Notes: generated from the letters alone by a model not told the origin. A DNA stretch of 64,000 nt from Paulinella micropora (GCA_019918135.1 WBZZ01001445.1:1-64000); one strand, 5' to 3'. Numbered from the stretch's first letter, positions 18,684 through 31,344 are shown. Numbers and translations: made by a program.

Positions 18684-19278
18684 ATGCCAGACTACAAGCA
18701 AGGAAAAATTTACTCATGAAGGTCTCACCAGACGGACGAAATTTACATTGGTTCTACTATTCAACCACTATATAAAAGGCTAAGCAGTCATAAGTTGGAT
18801 TATAAATGTTGGATAAATGGAAAAACTATATATCCTCTTTTGAAATAGTGAAATACGATGATGTTTATATTGAATTAATTGAGGACAGTGTGATAATAAA
18901 ATGGGATTACTTAAACGAGAAGGAGAATTAATCAGACAGATGAAATGTGTAAATAAAATGGTGGCTGGAAGAACGAAAAATCAATACAAAGCAGAAAACA
19001 AAAATAAAATTAAAGAAAGTGGAAAATTATATTATGAAGCAAACAAGGACAAAATAAAAGAATACTTAAAACAATACAATAAATATAATAAAGAAAAAAT
19101 GCAAGAAAAAAGTAAAGAATACAGAAAAAATAACAAGAATAAAATTAAAGAATACTTTAAACAATACAGAGAAAGCAATATTGACAAAATAAGAGAAGAA
19201 AGAAAAATACAACATAATTGTGAGTGTGGTATGAAATATACATCAGGTCATAAACCCTCGGACAAAAAAACATACTGA
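18684..19278 (+). pseudogene. GIY-YIG endonuclease (broken), element A copy 2
   Basis: Copy of 1,687-2,281, broken in the same way, so the damage predates the triplication. Confidence 0.7.
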
Positions 19279-19317
19279 TTTTATAAATGAACAAATAGGA
19301 TTAAATGCTTTTAATAT

Positions 19318-19412
19318 TTAAAATTTCAAGGCACCACGGCCAGATTGTTTTTTTCCATACGCAAGTTTTGCAGCAGTGGCTTGGACTGATCCCGCATATG
19401 GCACTCCCATAC
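19318..19412 (-). pseudogene. Small basic protein gene, downstream part, copy 2
   Basis: Copy of 2,321-2,415, ending at the CATAC duplication (19,408-19,412). Confidence 0.68.
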
Positions 19413-19807
19413 AGTAAGTACACTAGTAGACATTAGTCTCCGGATACTTGAATAATCGTTTGCTCTGAGGCACTTTGATCAAAGGTTGAAGGAACAATAA
19501 TGAATTTAATCAATGGTTAGAAACCAATGACTGAAACTCAATCTAATTTACCATTAATTTATAGTGAAATAAATACCACAAATTTATATACTGATCTTGT
19601 GGTCAGAAATTCAAGTGATGATTCAGTATGGGCCAATCTATACTAACTGGCAACTAATTGTGAATAACGGTAATATCAACGTAACGAATAATAATTATGA
19701 TACGAAATATGAAAATGGTAATGAATATGATCCGGTCAAATATAAATGTTATGTCGTGAAATGACCATAAAAGGTAACAATATATTTAGTAAATATTATT
19801 GCTTACT
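19413..19807 (-). repeat. Copia 3' LTR, copy 2
   Basis: Bounded by AGTAAG and CTTACT. The polypurine tract is at 19,808-19,816. Confidence 0.92.
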
Positions 19808-20048
19808 CTCCCCCTCGGCATAACATATATGTATATGTATATTATCTTTAAGTTACTAACATGATTGGCCATATGAAACTATATGTAAACTAGCGATTCA
19901 TGATGATGAAGTATGATACATGTTAATGTTGCATTAACACTAAAAATGAAAAAAATAATTCGTAAGCATCAAAGGATGCAGGTCCTTGCAGCGGTGTAGC
20001 AAGTCTGTTGAATAAATTCATCCTAAGTGTCTGTAAAAGCTAGAGGCA

Positions 20049-22505
20049 TTAAACCTCAAACTGCGGTAAAGCGTCCTTGAGCAACACCGTAAACTGTGCG
20101 ACTAGTTCCAAGAAACGTGGCGTCGGTAGTGACTTCGTCAGCATGTCCGCCAGATTGTCCTTCGTGGAAACGTGTCGTACGATCACTTCGCCAGCCCGTA
20201 CTCGTCCTACCACGTAATGGTGTTTGAGTGCTAAGTGGGGTGTGCGATCAGTGGCCATGCCGTTCGTTGCGTTCAGGACCGCCCCCCGGTTGTCGTTATT
20301 GATAGTTGATGGCGTCGGCAACGGAATTCCAACGTCCTTGCACATATGCAATATCGCGATTGCTGTTCGGCATGTCGTTGAGATGGCGATCGTTTCAGCA
20401 TCCCGAGTCGATAGTGCGACTGTGGGTTGGCGCTTCGAACTCCATGCGATGGGCCCAGTCGTCATGTGCAGTTGGCCGGTTCTTGATCGTCGCGTGTACT
20501 CACATGCGCCCAAGTTGGCATCGGAATACGATATAAGCTCGAAGCTGCGGGTCCGAAATGGGAAGAAAATCCCTCTAGGTGTTCCCAGAAATCTGAGGAT
20601 GCGAGCTATTGCTGAGTACGCCACGTCAGGCTTCTTTGATGCGAGTACCGCCGCGTGGTTGACCGCGTAGGTGATGGCCGGTTGAGTCTGAGTCGCAGGC
20701 CAGAGAAGGGCGCCAAGCAAGCGAGGGAGCGAGAAACGCCGAAGCATAGCTTCTTTGCTGGCTGGGGGAGGGTCAGTCGTCGCTGTAGGGGTAGCGACTG
20801 GCTTGGCTTCTTGGAAGTTGAAATCCCTAAGCATGCCCTTAATGTATTCATGCTGATGTATGACTATGCCCTCTGAAGTCCTAACAAACTGCAAGCCACA
20901 AAATGTTTTGACTTGTCCTAGGTCCTTCACTCTAAATGAATGTTTCAGTTTGGTGAACAGGGCATTGTGCTCGTCTTTGGTATTATGAAACACGAGCAAG
21001 TCATCAGTGCGAAGGAGTAGATAGGGGGGTAGTTTCTGTCTGCATGTGACTGAAGGTAGGAAGAAAATGCATGGGTCTAATGTTGACTGTTTATATCCTA
21101 TACTTCTCACATTAGTAGACACATGGTCAAACCACCTTCGCCCTGCCTGGGGGGTTCCGTACAGTGCTTTCTTCAACAATAGAATCATTGAAGGGTCGCT
21201 TTTGTTTTCGTACCCCTTAGGCGGAAAGGCGAATGCAATGTCCTTCATATCTGCATGGGAATAGGCTTGTAAAAAGTCGAGGTGAGAGATCATGAGGTCA
21301 TTGAATGCAGCATAAGATACTAGTAGCAAAAGAAACATTGGTTGAGCGGTGGGGGAAGAGCATTTATATGGATTGTAATGAATGTATTCTTTCATCCTAT
21401 TTCCTAAAGCTACTAGTCGCGATTTGTATTTCTCCTGATCTGTAGACTCATCTGTCTTTATGGCATCAACAAATGTTGTATGGACAGGAGGTACATTCGC
21501 TGTTATTGCTGCGGCTCGAGGTACCCATTGCAGTGCTTTGCATTCGAACAAACCTTGTAACTCGGCTAGTTGAGCAGCATGTACCTGAGGGTGTGACTTT
21601 ATGGTTTTCTGTGGGATATGTAACACTCTTGTGAATAAACAATAGCTGTCCTGTCCTAAGGCCTCCTCTTCCTCCTCCTCAAACTCATGAGCAACAATAA
21701 TGTGTGCGGTATGAGTGGGGTGGTTTGCTGGTGTTTGTTTCCTAAGCCTGGGCCCAGCAACTATGTTTGTTGAAGTTATTGCAGCACCATCCCATGTTTG
21801 TGGTATGCCCTTGTTACTACTCCATCTATCTGGTAGAGGGAATTGTGGTGCAGATGAGGAGTGTTGGGCTGGGTTTGATGTTGCTCTGTTGTGTTGTGTC
21901 GTTTGCCGAGGTGCTGTGTTCGTCTTTTTCTCTTGTGCAACCGTTGTTGCTGGAGTGGGAGCAAATGCATTTGGTGGGGGATGGAATGAGCCAAAATATG
22001 GGCTTGGTTGCACGTAAAGACTTGAAGTGGCCTTGGTGGTGTGTGGGGTTGTCGTGTCATCGTCCAGTGTGTCGAGTGTGTTTTGTGAGGAATGTGGCAG
22101 TTGGTTTGTTGGCCACCAGCCACTGGGTGTGTTGGAGTCCTGAAATTGTGGCAGTTGGTCCTCGTTTTTCCACTGGACTGACTGGGTAGATGGTATGCTA
22201 GTGGTAGGAGGCGAGGTGGAGGATGTTATGTTGTGCGACACTAGTAGTGGTTGCCAAGGTCGTGCAGGTATTTTGCATGTGTAGCCACGAGTCATTGTAT
22301 CGAAACGAACATTACGTTTTTCTACTGTGGCTGTCTGTTTGGTGTCGTGAATGAGGATTTTATATACTCGAATATGTTGTAGCCAATGAGAGTACCTGGC
22401 ACGGCGACAGGCTGTGCTTTCGTCGTTTCCATTTTCACCCAGGCGAGGCATCCGAAAGGTTGCACGAACGATTGCACAGGTTTTCGGCCCATAAGCAATT
22501 CCCAA
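20049..22505 (-). CDS. Copia integrase tail - reverse transcriptase - RNase H, copy 2
   Basis: A long 818-residue frame with the C-terminal integrase segment, a Thr/Pro/Ser-rich linker, then the RT and RNase H motifs listed for 3,051-5,015. Confidence 0.92.
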   Translation of the reverse strand: MGIAYGPKTCAIVRATFRMPRLGENGNDESTACRRARYSHWLQHIRVYKILIHDTKQTATVEKRNVRFDTMTRGYTCKIPARPWQPLLVSHNITSSTSPPTTSIPSTQSVQWKNEDQLPQFQDSNTPSGWWPTNQLPHSSQNTLDTLDDDTTTPHTTKATSSLYVQPSPYFGSFHPPPNAFAPTPATTVAQEKKTNTAPRQTTQHNRATSNPAQHSSSAPQFPLPDRWSSNKGIPQTWDGAAITSTNIVAGPRLRKQTPANHPTHTAHIIVAHEFEEEEEEALGQDSYCLFTRVLHIPQKTIKSHPQVHAAQLAELQGLFECKALQWVPRAAAITANVPPVHTTFVDAIKTDESTDQEKYKSRLVALGNRMKEYIHYNPYKCSSPTAQPMFLLLLVSYAAFNDLMISHLDFLQAYSHADMKDIAFAFPPKGYENKSDPSMILLLKKALYGTPQAGRRWFDHVSTNVRSIGYKQSTLDPCIFFLPSVTCRQKLPPYLLLRTDDLLVFHNTKDEHNALFTKLKHSFRVKDLGQVKTFCGLQFVRTSEGIVIHQHEYIKGMLRDFNFQEAKPVATPTATTDPPPASKEAMLRRFSLPRLLGALLWPATQTQPAITYAVNHAAVLASKKPDVAYSAIARILRFLGTPRGIFFPFRTRSFELISYSDANLGACEYTRRSRTGQLHMTTGPIAWSSKRQPTVALSTRDAETIAISTTCRTAIAILHMCKDVGIPLPTPSTINNDNRGAVLNATNGMATDRTPHLALKHHYVVGRVRAGEVIVRHVSTKDNLADMLTKSLPTPRFLELVAQFTVLLKDALPQFEV

Positions 22506-23815
22506 GGGGATTTGCCTTTGTCCTTACCTCTGCAAAGGGGCGTGACCATTCGTATGGCTAGTGTCGCTTTATGTGTGTCCTCCCAAAATGTGTTAGGCAG
22601 GCCTGCATCTAACTGTGCTGCTAGTGCGCGTGTGTCGTCTGTCCTATTCATTCTTTCAGCAAAGGGGTTCATGTTAGGCTCGTTACGTGTGGTGGTTTTG
22701 AGGATGATGCCGTGTTTGTCTGTATAGTCTTTTAGTACTTTAGAGACAAACTCGCCATCTGCTCTTATCTGCTTTAGTTTGTTGCCTGACTGTCGTTCAA
22801 AGAAAGAAAATATGCGTGTTAAATGTGGCATGTAAAGCTTAGCTTCGCGGGTAGGTGTGTAGAGGTCACAAGCAAACTTAGAGCGAGAACATGTCACTCC
22901 TCCTCTGTAGTAGTTACCGTATCTTGACATTACGGGGAATGGGCCGCTGAAATCTATGTTGAGTGCTTCACCTTGCTTATATTCTAGGTCTAGATAGTTA
23001 CCTCTGTACATAGGGGGTTTGTTAGGTTTGCCCCTATTGCATCCATGACATGCACGTACCAGACGCATCCAATCTTTGCCAGCGATGCGTCTGCCTACGC
23101 TCTTTGCAAACTCGTTCATCATGAGTGGGTTTGCATGCATCAGAGCTCTGTGTAGGATCATTGGATCGTACGGTGCATGTGATGGGAGAGGATTGACTGA
23201 CCATAATGCAAGGTCTGGTAGGTTGTCGATGGTTGCAGCCAGTGACACTTGTTCTCTCTGCTTGTACCTGTATGGTATATATCTTTGATGAGGGTCAAGT
23301 GGTGTCATTCCTGGCTTATCTAACTCGTATAGCAAGTGTGAATTGAGCCTCCCCCTTGCTAGTATGTTCTTCTTGTCAAGTGTTATGGGCTTGTCATAGA
23401 TGAATACTTGACCATTTTGATGGATGATTGTTTTGTGCATGTCATGGTCAAGGCGTGGGGTGGGAACAAGGTTGAATGGTAATGACGGTGATATGAGTGA
23501 GTTGGGAAATGACTGTTTAACCGATTGACCATAACCATTGAGCCACGTCGGAGTGGCAGTAGCCCGCGTCCTCACCGGAAGCGGCTTACCAGATATGTTA
23601 TTGAGGAAAGCCGGTTTCTCTTCGCGGATAGACTTGGGGTCGATAGGCGCCTTCTCATGGAATAGCCATCGGTTGCATGCGCTGTCGACCACGTCAGGGG
23701 GATTGCCGTCGGCCATTAGCACATAGTTGACCATAGGGCGCTTGAGCTCTGCCCGTTCTAAGTCCATTGTCTCCTGCATCCATCTGTTGTATTCGTCCAT
23801 GTTCTTGAACTCCAA
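22322..23815 (-). CDS. Copia aspartic protease - integrase region, copy 2
   Basis: Copy of 5,322-6,815 with the same DSA protease core, His/Cys zinc motif and integrase core. It overlaps the following frame. Confidence 0.9.
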   Translation of the reverse strand: MEFKNMDEYNRWMQETMDLERAELKRPMVNYVLMADGNPPDVVDSACNRWLFHEKAPIDPKSIREEKPAFLNNISGKPLPVRTRATATPTWLNGYGQSVKQSFPNSLISPSLPFNLVPTPRLDHDMHKTIIHQNGQVFIYDKPITLDKKNILARGRLNSHLLYELDKPGMTPLDPHQRYIPYRYKQREQVSLAATIDNLPDLALWSVNPLPSHAPYDPMILHRALMHANPLMMNEFAKSVGRRIAGKDWMRLVRACHGCNRGKPNKPPMYRGNYLDLEYKQGEALNIDFSGPFPVMSRYGNYYRGGVTCSRSKFACDLYTPTREAKLYMPHLTRIFSFFERQSGNKLKQIRADGEFVSKVLKDYTDKHGIILKTTTRNEPNMNPFAERMNRTDDTRALAAQLDAGLPNTFWEDTHKATLAIRMVTPLCRGKDKGKSPWELLMGRKPVQSFVQPFGCLAWVKMETTKAQPVAVPGTLIGYNIFEYIKSSFTTPNRQPQ

Positions 23816-24006
23816 ATATTCCAGCTCTGGATGCCTGTTGACGTAGCATTGCCACTCGCGTACGTTGGCGAAGTCCAGGGCGGGTGGGTAGAGATAGTTC
23901 TCATGTTCAGGGTCGTCGAGCTCCGGGTCGTCGATGTTGTCAGTTGCATCTTCGTCAGGGATGGTTGCAACGTCTGTGGTATCTTCTTTCGGGTCCCTTA
24001 TTGCTT

Positions 24007-27000
24007 CTAATTCGTCAAATACATTACCACGAATTCGAATGTGTGTGAGTAGTCATGACGTCGTAGGCGTTCGCATAGTTCTTCAGCTTCCACACGTCCG
24101 GCAGGTGGGTAATAGTTGAGTGGTGGTCTCACATTGTCGTTGAACAGTGGTTCTATTTCAGGTGTGTATGGTGCTGGAGGCAGTGAACGCTTCACACCGA
24201 ACGGCGGGTCGGGTATGTTGAGTATGCGTTTCAGTTGCTTCTCCAGTTGTTCTCGCCATCTTTCGCCTGCTGCACCTACACCGTAGGGTTCGTGCTGTTC
24301 TTGTCCGGTCTCATCTGTTCCACTTGGAGGTGGTGGGAGCATAGTCCATGGTGGGTCCGTCTCGTTGATTGTATATGCCTCGTCGAAGTTGGGTATGTCC
24401 GGCGTGGTAGCGGCGAGCGCAGCTAAGTTCGCATTCGGTGTCGAAGAGGTCACCTCGTAGTCTTCTTCGTTTTCCGTGAAGTTAAGGTGGGCGTGTGATT
24501 GTGCCATTGTGGCTGTCCTGGGGTCCACACGTCTCCCCCTCGTCGTAAATTCATCTAGGCTCATCGCCATATCTACCATTGTGGGTGTGTCTATGAACAG
24601 TGGTGCGTGTGGTCCACCTTCACTGTAACGTAACAGATGTTGAAATGCGAGGTCGCCTAGCTCGGGCTGGTCCGTTGGTATGCCGAGTAGATCGTATCTC
24701 GTTCCCCTTTCTCGAAGTCGGTTGATGAGTGGATGCCGCTTGGCCATGTTGCAGAACTCTTTGTGTGCCGGCCAATCGGTCCTCTGATGATCGGTGTTGC
24801 AGTAGTAGACGAGTTGACATCCGCTGCAACGCTTCAGTTTCCCTTCTTGGTTGCCGCAGTAGGTGCAATCCCATCTAATGCTGCCGCGTCTGGTTTCGCG
24901 TATAGTCTTGCAGTCGACGCAGTCTGGTTTGGTTAGTGCCCAGTTCTCCGGGAGTAGTCGGAAGTCCTTCACGATGCTCCAGTAGGCCAGCTCATCGGTG
25001 GTAGGGTGACGAAAGCAATGATGTGCATCTGTCCAAGCGAAGGTGTATCGTCGTTCTGTTGGCTGTGAAACTCCAGGTACACGTCTGTATTGCATTGGTT
25101 GGCCGTAGGGTAATGCTTCGATGGCTTGTATGCGTCTTATTGCGTCCTTGTTGTCCGTAGATGCATTCGCTGAAGTCGTCGTCGGGGCCAACGGGGTAAA
25201 GCACTCGGTCTGCAGGTTCGGTGGGATAGGTACCGTGAAACTTGAAATGGGCGATTCCTCATTGTATGCCATTGACGGGGTAGGCGGTGTTTCGCTCATC
25301 GAGGTATCCTCTGCGCTGGTTGAACTCAACTGTCGCTGTCGATGTTCTCCGATGGGCGTTGAGGTAGGTTGCTCTTCTTGACGGTCTTGCTCTGATGTCG
25401 TCCTGTCTTCCGGTGCAGGTGAGCTCATAAAGCTCTGTGTTGGCACGCGCGGGATTGTGTAGTTGTTTCCGGCGGTTGTTGCGGTGAACTACCTGGTTCA
25501 CGTCGTGCTCGTCTCGGGCATCTTGTCCGCAGTACGATGTGCTCAATACCTGTTGAGCCGGGCGCGTCTTGAACTAGCAGTGATGGTAACATCCACGGAT
25601 CCGTTCTTGGAAGGAAATAGTTGAGGGGTGTTCCAAGGGGGCACCAAGGTCGCGGCCAATGGGCAGGTGGGACAGGGAATCCTTGTGGGATCGCTCGGAA
25701 TGCGTCCCGCATGCGCGTCCATTGAACGTAGGCACGTCTGTAGTCGTTCTCGTCCATGCGTTGTGTGATTGTCAGCGAGCTCCATGGGATGTCTGGGCGT
25801 CTCGTCGGGTCTTCCACGTAATCAGGGTGCGGTGCGGGCGATGCTTCAGTGGGGGTGGGAGGGTTATAGGTATCAGAAGTGGGTGTTAGAGGAGACAGTT
25901 GGATAGGTCCTGCTCTATTTCTGTACCTACTTCCCCTTTGTACGTAGGCTACTTCTTCTTGCGATGGTTCGTCCTCCTCTGGTCCGGGTCGTTCGTCGTC
26001 GGAGTCGGCGGAATGCATCAGCCATGTCTCGGGTGGGTCGCCTGTTGGATCATCGACGTCGTCCGTGGCTTCCACTTCGGTTGTCGCGTTGGCTTGTCCG
26101 CTCGATCGTTGAATCCGTCTTGTGTTGGTCTGTCTAGGTTGGCCTCCACGTCCTCGTTGATTCGGTCCTGCCCCTCGACCACCGCGACGTGTGTTCGAGT
26201 TTGGCTGCGTGGGTCGTCTGCGGACTGGGCATTCAGCCCCAGAGTGTTTCGGTCGGCCCTCGCAGACTCGTTCCATGCAGGTGGATCGACACTGGGCCGC
26301 AATGTGTCCTCGTCGGTTGCAGTTGAGACATCGGATGTCTTTGTTGATAGCAACGGGTGTGGCCGAAGTGAACAGGGCTGTCGAGGACCTAGATGAGGCA
26401 GCAGAGAGTTGGTTAGCATGGTATGCTTGTAAGATGAGTGAACATATCTCATTATAACGTGGTTTGTCAGCATCAGCACGAGACCAATACATAGTTCCCC
26501 CTACATCGCCCATAGATAGAGAGGCGCACTCCTTAAGTTTAAAGAGCAAGAATACGACTCTGAATTCATCAGGTAGAGGCACTCCTCTTGACTGTAGGCG
26601 CTCGAAGCGTTGGGTCAAGAGCTCCATCCATGCTGGTAGGCCATTGCTTGACTTCAGCTTTGTCTCGAACAGCTGCATTAGTAGGCGAGCGATGGAAACC
26701 GATCCTTTGCTGCCGAATCGCTCGCAGATCGCTGTCCAGATCACCGCTGGGTTGGTTCCTGCTCGTTGGACGGTCAGTAGAGCTGTCGACTCTTGGCATG
26801 CTTCCACAAGGAAGCAGCGGACATGGATCTGTGCTTTGATGTAGTCTGCTTGGCTGAAAAGTGTATCCAGGTCAGTTGGTACGTTGATAGTAGGCAAGAG
26901 GGCGGGTGCTTGGCTACCTGAGGACGGGTTGGTCGAGGATGGGCTGCTTGAGGACGAGCTGGTCAGTGATGACGAGCTGCTTCGATGATGAGTCGCCACG

Positions 27001-27365
27001 TCTCGATCCGTATGCTTCATCGTCTTCGTCGTCATCGCTCCTCCTTCTCGACTGTCTTGCTGTCGAGGTGTCTTGCTGTCGAGCTGACAGTCCAGATCCA
27101 GTAATTTTGTTAGGGGCGGGGTGGGTGGGTCTTAGTCTAGTAGTTCTGGTACTTGCGTAGATTGTAGCAATCTCTTGTACCGAGTAGGGCGATTCTTGGT
27201 CTTCCAGAAGTAGTATGTAGCGTGCGTCCACGCCCAATAAAAAAGCGAAAATTGGAATTTCCAAAGGTCAAATTCATCGATGGGTCTTTTCGGGAATTTC
27301 GGTAGCTTGAGTTGGTAACGGGGCGCATCCAAGGCTCCATAACCAGTAAGTACACTAGTAGACAT
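24007..27365 (-). pseudogene. Copia gag region with CCHC and MYND motifs, copy 2 (broken)
   Basis: Copy of 7,007-10,364. The CCHC knuckle and the MYND-type cluster are both intact in sequence. The start codon lies within the 5' LTR. A few breaks. Confidence 0.85.
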
Positions 27366-27740
27366 TAGTCTCCGGATACTTGAATAATCGTTTGCTCTGA
27401 GGCACTTTGATCAAAGGTTGAAGGAACAATAATGAATTTAATCAATGGTTAGAAACCAATGACTGAAACTCAATCTAATTTACCATAAATTTATAGTGAA
27501 ATAAATACCACAAATTTATATACTGATCTTGTGGTCAGAAATTCAAGTGATGATTCAGTATGGGCCAATCTATACTAACTGGCAACTAATTGTGAATAAC
27601 GGTAATATCAACGTAACGAATAATAATTATGATACGAAATATGAAAATGGTAATGAATATGATCCGGTCAAATATAAATGTTATGTCGTGAAATTTACCA
27701 TAAAAGGTAACAATATATTTAGTAAATATTATTGCTTACT
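27345..27740 (-). repeat. Copia 5' LTR, copy 2
   Basis: AGTAAG/CTTACT ends, with the CATAC target duplication directly to the right. The primer-binding site is at 27,334-27,344. Confidence 0.92.
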
Positions 27741-27745
27741 CATAC

Positions 27746-27965
27746 TACTCAATGCTCCAGCGGTCTTTGAAATAACTTTATTGTCTCTCAGAAACTTATT
27801 AATAACCAAAGCCGTTTTCCCCACTTTTTGCCAATTTACCTTACCCTTGCCTCCTTGCTTCTTCTTACGACCAGTCTTCTTTTTGCCTCCAGCCATTGTG
27901 CTTGAGTTAATTGTTCGTTTGCCGATTGCTGGAATGACTTCAACACGAGTTGTTTTTACTACCAT
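27746..27965 (-). pseudogene. Small basic protein gene, upstream part, copy 2
   Basis: Copy of 10,745-10,964. Confidence 0.68.
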
Positions 27966-28015
27966 AAATGATAGCGAAATATATAATACAGAAAAAATAA
28001 TTAATTTAAATTTTT

Positions 28016-28833
28016 TTACTTAAGACGAAAATTAAAATTCTTCCGTAATTCGTCATCAACACTTGAAACATACAGAAAATTAAATCTCTCATTTGTTGCT
28101 TCGTGATATTTTTGAAGAAAATAGTCAAAGTCAAAAGATAAGTCTAAGTGTTTATACACGAGTTCCATTTTGTCCTGAGACTGGCCTGGAAAGATTAACA
28201 AATAATCTAACTGCTTAATGGCTTCTGGCCGTAGGTCGTTCAGATACTGACTAGACATAATCACCTTACTTTTATAGTGTCTGTTCTTTTTTAACAAATC
28301 GCTTACGGACTTATCTCTTAATCCACTTCCTAAATCGTCCAAAACAAAAACAACCTCTGGCGAAATATACTTACTTGGTCGCTCTTTCTTCTCACCTCCT
28401 TCTTCTTTTTTCTTTTCCTTTCCAAAGTATAAAAATTGTGGTTTCTCTATTTCCTCTTTGTCCTGTTTTATTTCTCCTTCGTGTTGCTCGTCATGTCTGT
28501 TCAGTTTGTCAAGTTCATAGTCTATCACATTTACACCATCTGATTTGAGAAAGGTATATATTGCCATTGGGTTTCCCCTGTTCTCAAAGTGCTTAACCAT
28601 TGCTTTATAAATGTAGTCCTTGTGTATTGTTGAAGCGATAATGACAATACGGGTTTTTCTGTCTGTTGTCAGTTTCAGTATTTCAAAGAGTGCTGTCGTT
28701 TTCACGCTCTTCTTACGGGCGAGTAGAAATATATTGGCATACGGCTCGTTGAATAATTTATAACCATTGGCTTTTTGGTTTCCATCCCCTCTTGTTTTAC
28801 AGGCTTCACCTTGACATTATTGATTTTTTGCAT
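28016..28833 (-). pseudogene. A32-like packaging ATPase, element A copy 2 (broken)
   Basis: Copy of 11,015-11,833 with the same Walker B and sensor strands. Broken once in this copy. Confidence 0.85.
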
Positions 28834-28843
28834 CGTGTATATT

Positions 28844-29206
28844 CTAAGCAAGAAATTCTAAGCATATAACAATTCGGCCGGCTAAATTTCCTGTGTCAAT
28901 ATTTCCGCTGTCAGTTTCAATGACTTTAAATATATATTGTCCGTCCGTCCATCCAACGACACCTAAACTATAACTGAGGTTTGAAATGTTTGCTATATTA
29001 CTATCAGCGAATGTGCCGATAATTCCAATTCTGTCCATATAAAGAATTCTGGTTTTGGTTTCAGTCTGGTCGTTCATATAATGAATAAACTTAACATTCA
29101 TTTTGGTTGGTGTGAATGACATTTGAATATTTTTATTAAATGTTTTGCTTCCAACAAAATAATTGCTCAGAAAAATAATCTTTTGGTATTTGTGCTCCGT
29201 CATCAT
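28844..29206 (-). CDS. Conserved 120-residue protein, element A copy 2
   Basis: Copy of 11,844-12,206, identical at the protein level. Confidence 0.7.
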   Translation of the reverse strand: MMTEHKYQKIIFLSNYFVGSKTFNKNIQMSFTPTKMNVKFIHYMNDQTETKTRILYMDRIGIIGTFADSNIANISNLSYSLGVVGWTDGQYIFKVIETDSGNIDTGNLAGRIVICLEFLA

Positions 29207-29235
29207 ATATTTTGTATAATATATAAAAAAAATAA

Positions 29236-29450
29236 TTTTAATATTCTTATTTATGTGGTCTGTGTTAGGTCGGACGGCCTGCGACTTTTAGTCGCGGGTA
29301 AGCGAAAAAAGAATGAGAGTTGTGCTTATTGTATAAAGCAAGGTATTGAAACTAAATTTAAATGTGTGTATAAGCCTATGAGTGATTGGTGTGTTAGTTT
29401 TGATGATGCGGTTCCTTTAATCTGCTCAAATGATGCTATGTGGTATAAAA
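29236..29450 (+). pseudogene. Secreted Cys-rich protein (broken), element A copy 2
   Basis: Copy of 12,236-12,450. Confidence 0.65.
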
Positions 29451-29969
29451 CTCCAGACCTGGTTGACCTCATCAGGAATCCCTTGCACCTCATACATTTT
29501 GCTAGTTTGATGTTTGCTGCTGTCAGTAGTGGACGCTGACCCAACCCTTGCCAACCCGGTAGCTGCCTCCAGCAGCTGTCCATAAAGTCATGCAGCTCCA
29601 CGAAATGCCTTGGTTTCGGCAAGAGCAGTCGGCTTAAAATCAGGTTGTTGGCCACTTCTTTGAGTGCGACGTTGCATGCGTAGCGATGTTCTTCTTGCCA
29701 GAACGGAAGCCTGACATGATCAGCTTATCCTTGACGTCAAGATTTGCCTGGCGCAAGCTGGGCAAGGTCCACATTGGTGCCGCATTACTCCAACGGTTCA
29801 TGAAAGTGTCCTCCGAGCGATTCAGATTGTGCACTTGCTTCTTAAGTTCTCCTCCTTGGTGTTCCAGATCGAAAGCTTGCACTTATTCTGCTAAACCACT
29901 CAAAGCGCCGCGGAACTGAACACCTGCACATATAACAGCAAAGGTTTCAATACAGAGTGCACGAACATT
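29451..29969 (-). other. Unassigned spacer with coding-like stretch, copy 2
   Basis: Copy of 12,451-12,969; no family recognised. Confidence 0.3.
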
Positions 29970-30240
29970 TCCATGCAGAATGCATTGAAATTTTAATGCA
30001 CAATACATTGAAATTTCAATGCATGCATTGAAAATTTGCAATTGACTTCAATGCATAAATTGAAATTTCAATGCATTGAAATTTCAATATATAATGCATT
30101 GAAATTTCAATGCATACATTGAAAATTTCGAAATTACTTCAATGCATGCATTGAAATTTCAATGCAGAATGCATTGGAATTTCAATGCATGCATTGAAGA
30201 TTTCGCTGTGACTTCAATGCATGCGTGGAAATTTCAAAGC
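29970..30240. repeat. Palindrome array, copy 2
   Basis: Copy of 12,970-13,240. Confidence 0.85.
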
Positions 30241-30442
30241 AGGCAAGATATTAGTTGCTAGATTTAGGCAAAGAGTTTCTGATTGCAGCTGGGTAAGGCA
30301 ACGCTAGTGATGACCTCGTGAGTGCCGCGCGAGCTAGCCAGGCCTGAGTGTCTGATTTGCATCATGCACCCTTGCTGCGTGACGTTTGTGCCAAGCATGC
30401 GTCTTCAGTTCCGGGCGTGGCAGCGTGCAAGGTGGTCCGAAA

Positions 30443-30957
30443 CGTATGTATGTGCATGTATGTATGTATGTATGTATGTGTGTATGTATGTATGTATGTA
30501 TGCATGTATGCACGCAGGTTTATATGTATGTATGTATGTATGTATGCGTGTCTGTATGTATGTATGTATGTATGTGTGTATACGTATATATATGTGTGTA
30601 TGTATGTATGTATGTATGTATGTATGTGTGTACGTATTTACTATGTATGTATGTATGTATGTATTTATGTATTTATGTATGTATTTATGTATGCTTTAAG
30701 AATGTATGCATGTATCTATGTATGTATCTATGTATGTATCTATGTATGTATCTATGTATGTATCTATGTATGTATCTATGTATGTATCTATGTATGTATG
30801 TATGTATGTATGTATGATATATATATATACATATATTACATATATATACATAATATGCATATATATGTATATATATAGAGGGAGAGAGAAAGAGAGAGAC
30901 TCTGAGATAGAGAGAGGGTGGGGGGGGGGGGGGGGGAGAGAGGGAGGGAGAGAGAGT
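30443..30957. repeat. Compound microsatellite, copy 2
   Basis: Copy of 13,443-13,960, with a longer G run. Confidence 0.95.
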
Positions 30958-31103
30958 TTGCGGTGCAGTTGGTGGGAATTGTCGTAAGCAACATGAAAAA
31001 ATACAAACAAGGAAGTAAGTAGCACAAGCCGCTATGAACAAAAACATGTAGTTGACAGATGGACAAGAGAACGAAAGAAAATAAACAAATTAATTAATTA
31101 ATA

Positions 31104-31276
31104 GTGTATCTCCTGCCAATTGCTGAGCCAAAAGGCCATGTGCATCCAGTCCTCCATTCCATAAGGAAAGTCTCCACACCAATCGGTAGAATAAAGGAAG
31201 TGACGGCATAGAACATTACTCTAGGAGCTTTATACCAATCAGCCCATGGAAAGGACCGATGGCCTATGTACTCCCT
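31104..31276 (-). mobile_element. Short retroelement-like family 2, copy a of unit 2
   Basis: Copy of 14,101-14,273. Confidence 0.5.
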
Positions 31277-31283
31277 ATAATTA

Positions 31284-31288
<5 letters not shown>

Positions 31289-31344
<56 letters not shown>

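Larger units (their letters stand above)
19413..27740 (-). mobile_element. Ty1/copia LTR retrotransposon, copy 2
   Basis: Same insertion site as copy 1, with CATAC at 19,408-19,412 and 27,741-27,745. LTRs (395 and 396 bp) differ by under 1%. This is the least damaged of the three copies, with about three or four breaks in the coding region. Confidence 0.93.
16487..29450 (-). mobile_element. Polinton-like element A, copy 2 (both ends visible; truncated fossil)
   Basis: This is the only copy, with copy 3, where both edges lie in the window. It runs from inside the Cys-rich gene (~29,450) to the first ~30 codons of the penton gene (16,487). It is about 13.0 kb including the 8.3-kb copia, so about 4.6 kb is Polinton. 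No terminal repeats are present at either edge. The truncated edges show it is a fragment, and several genes are broken. Confidence 0.87.
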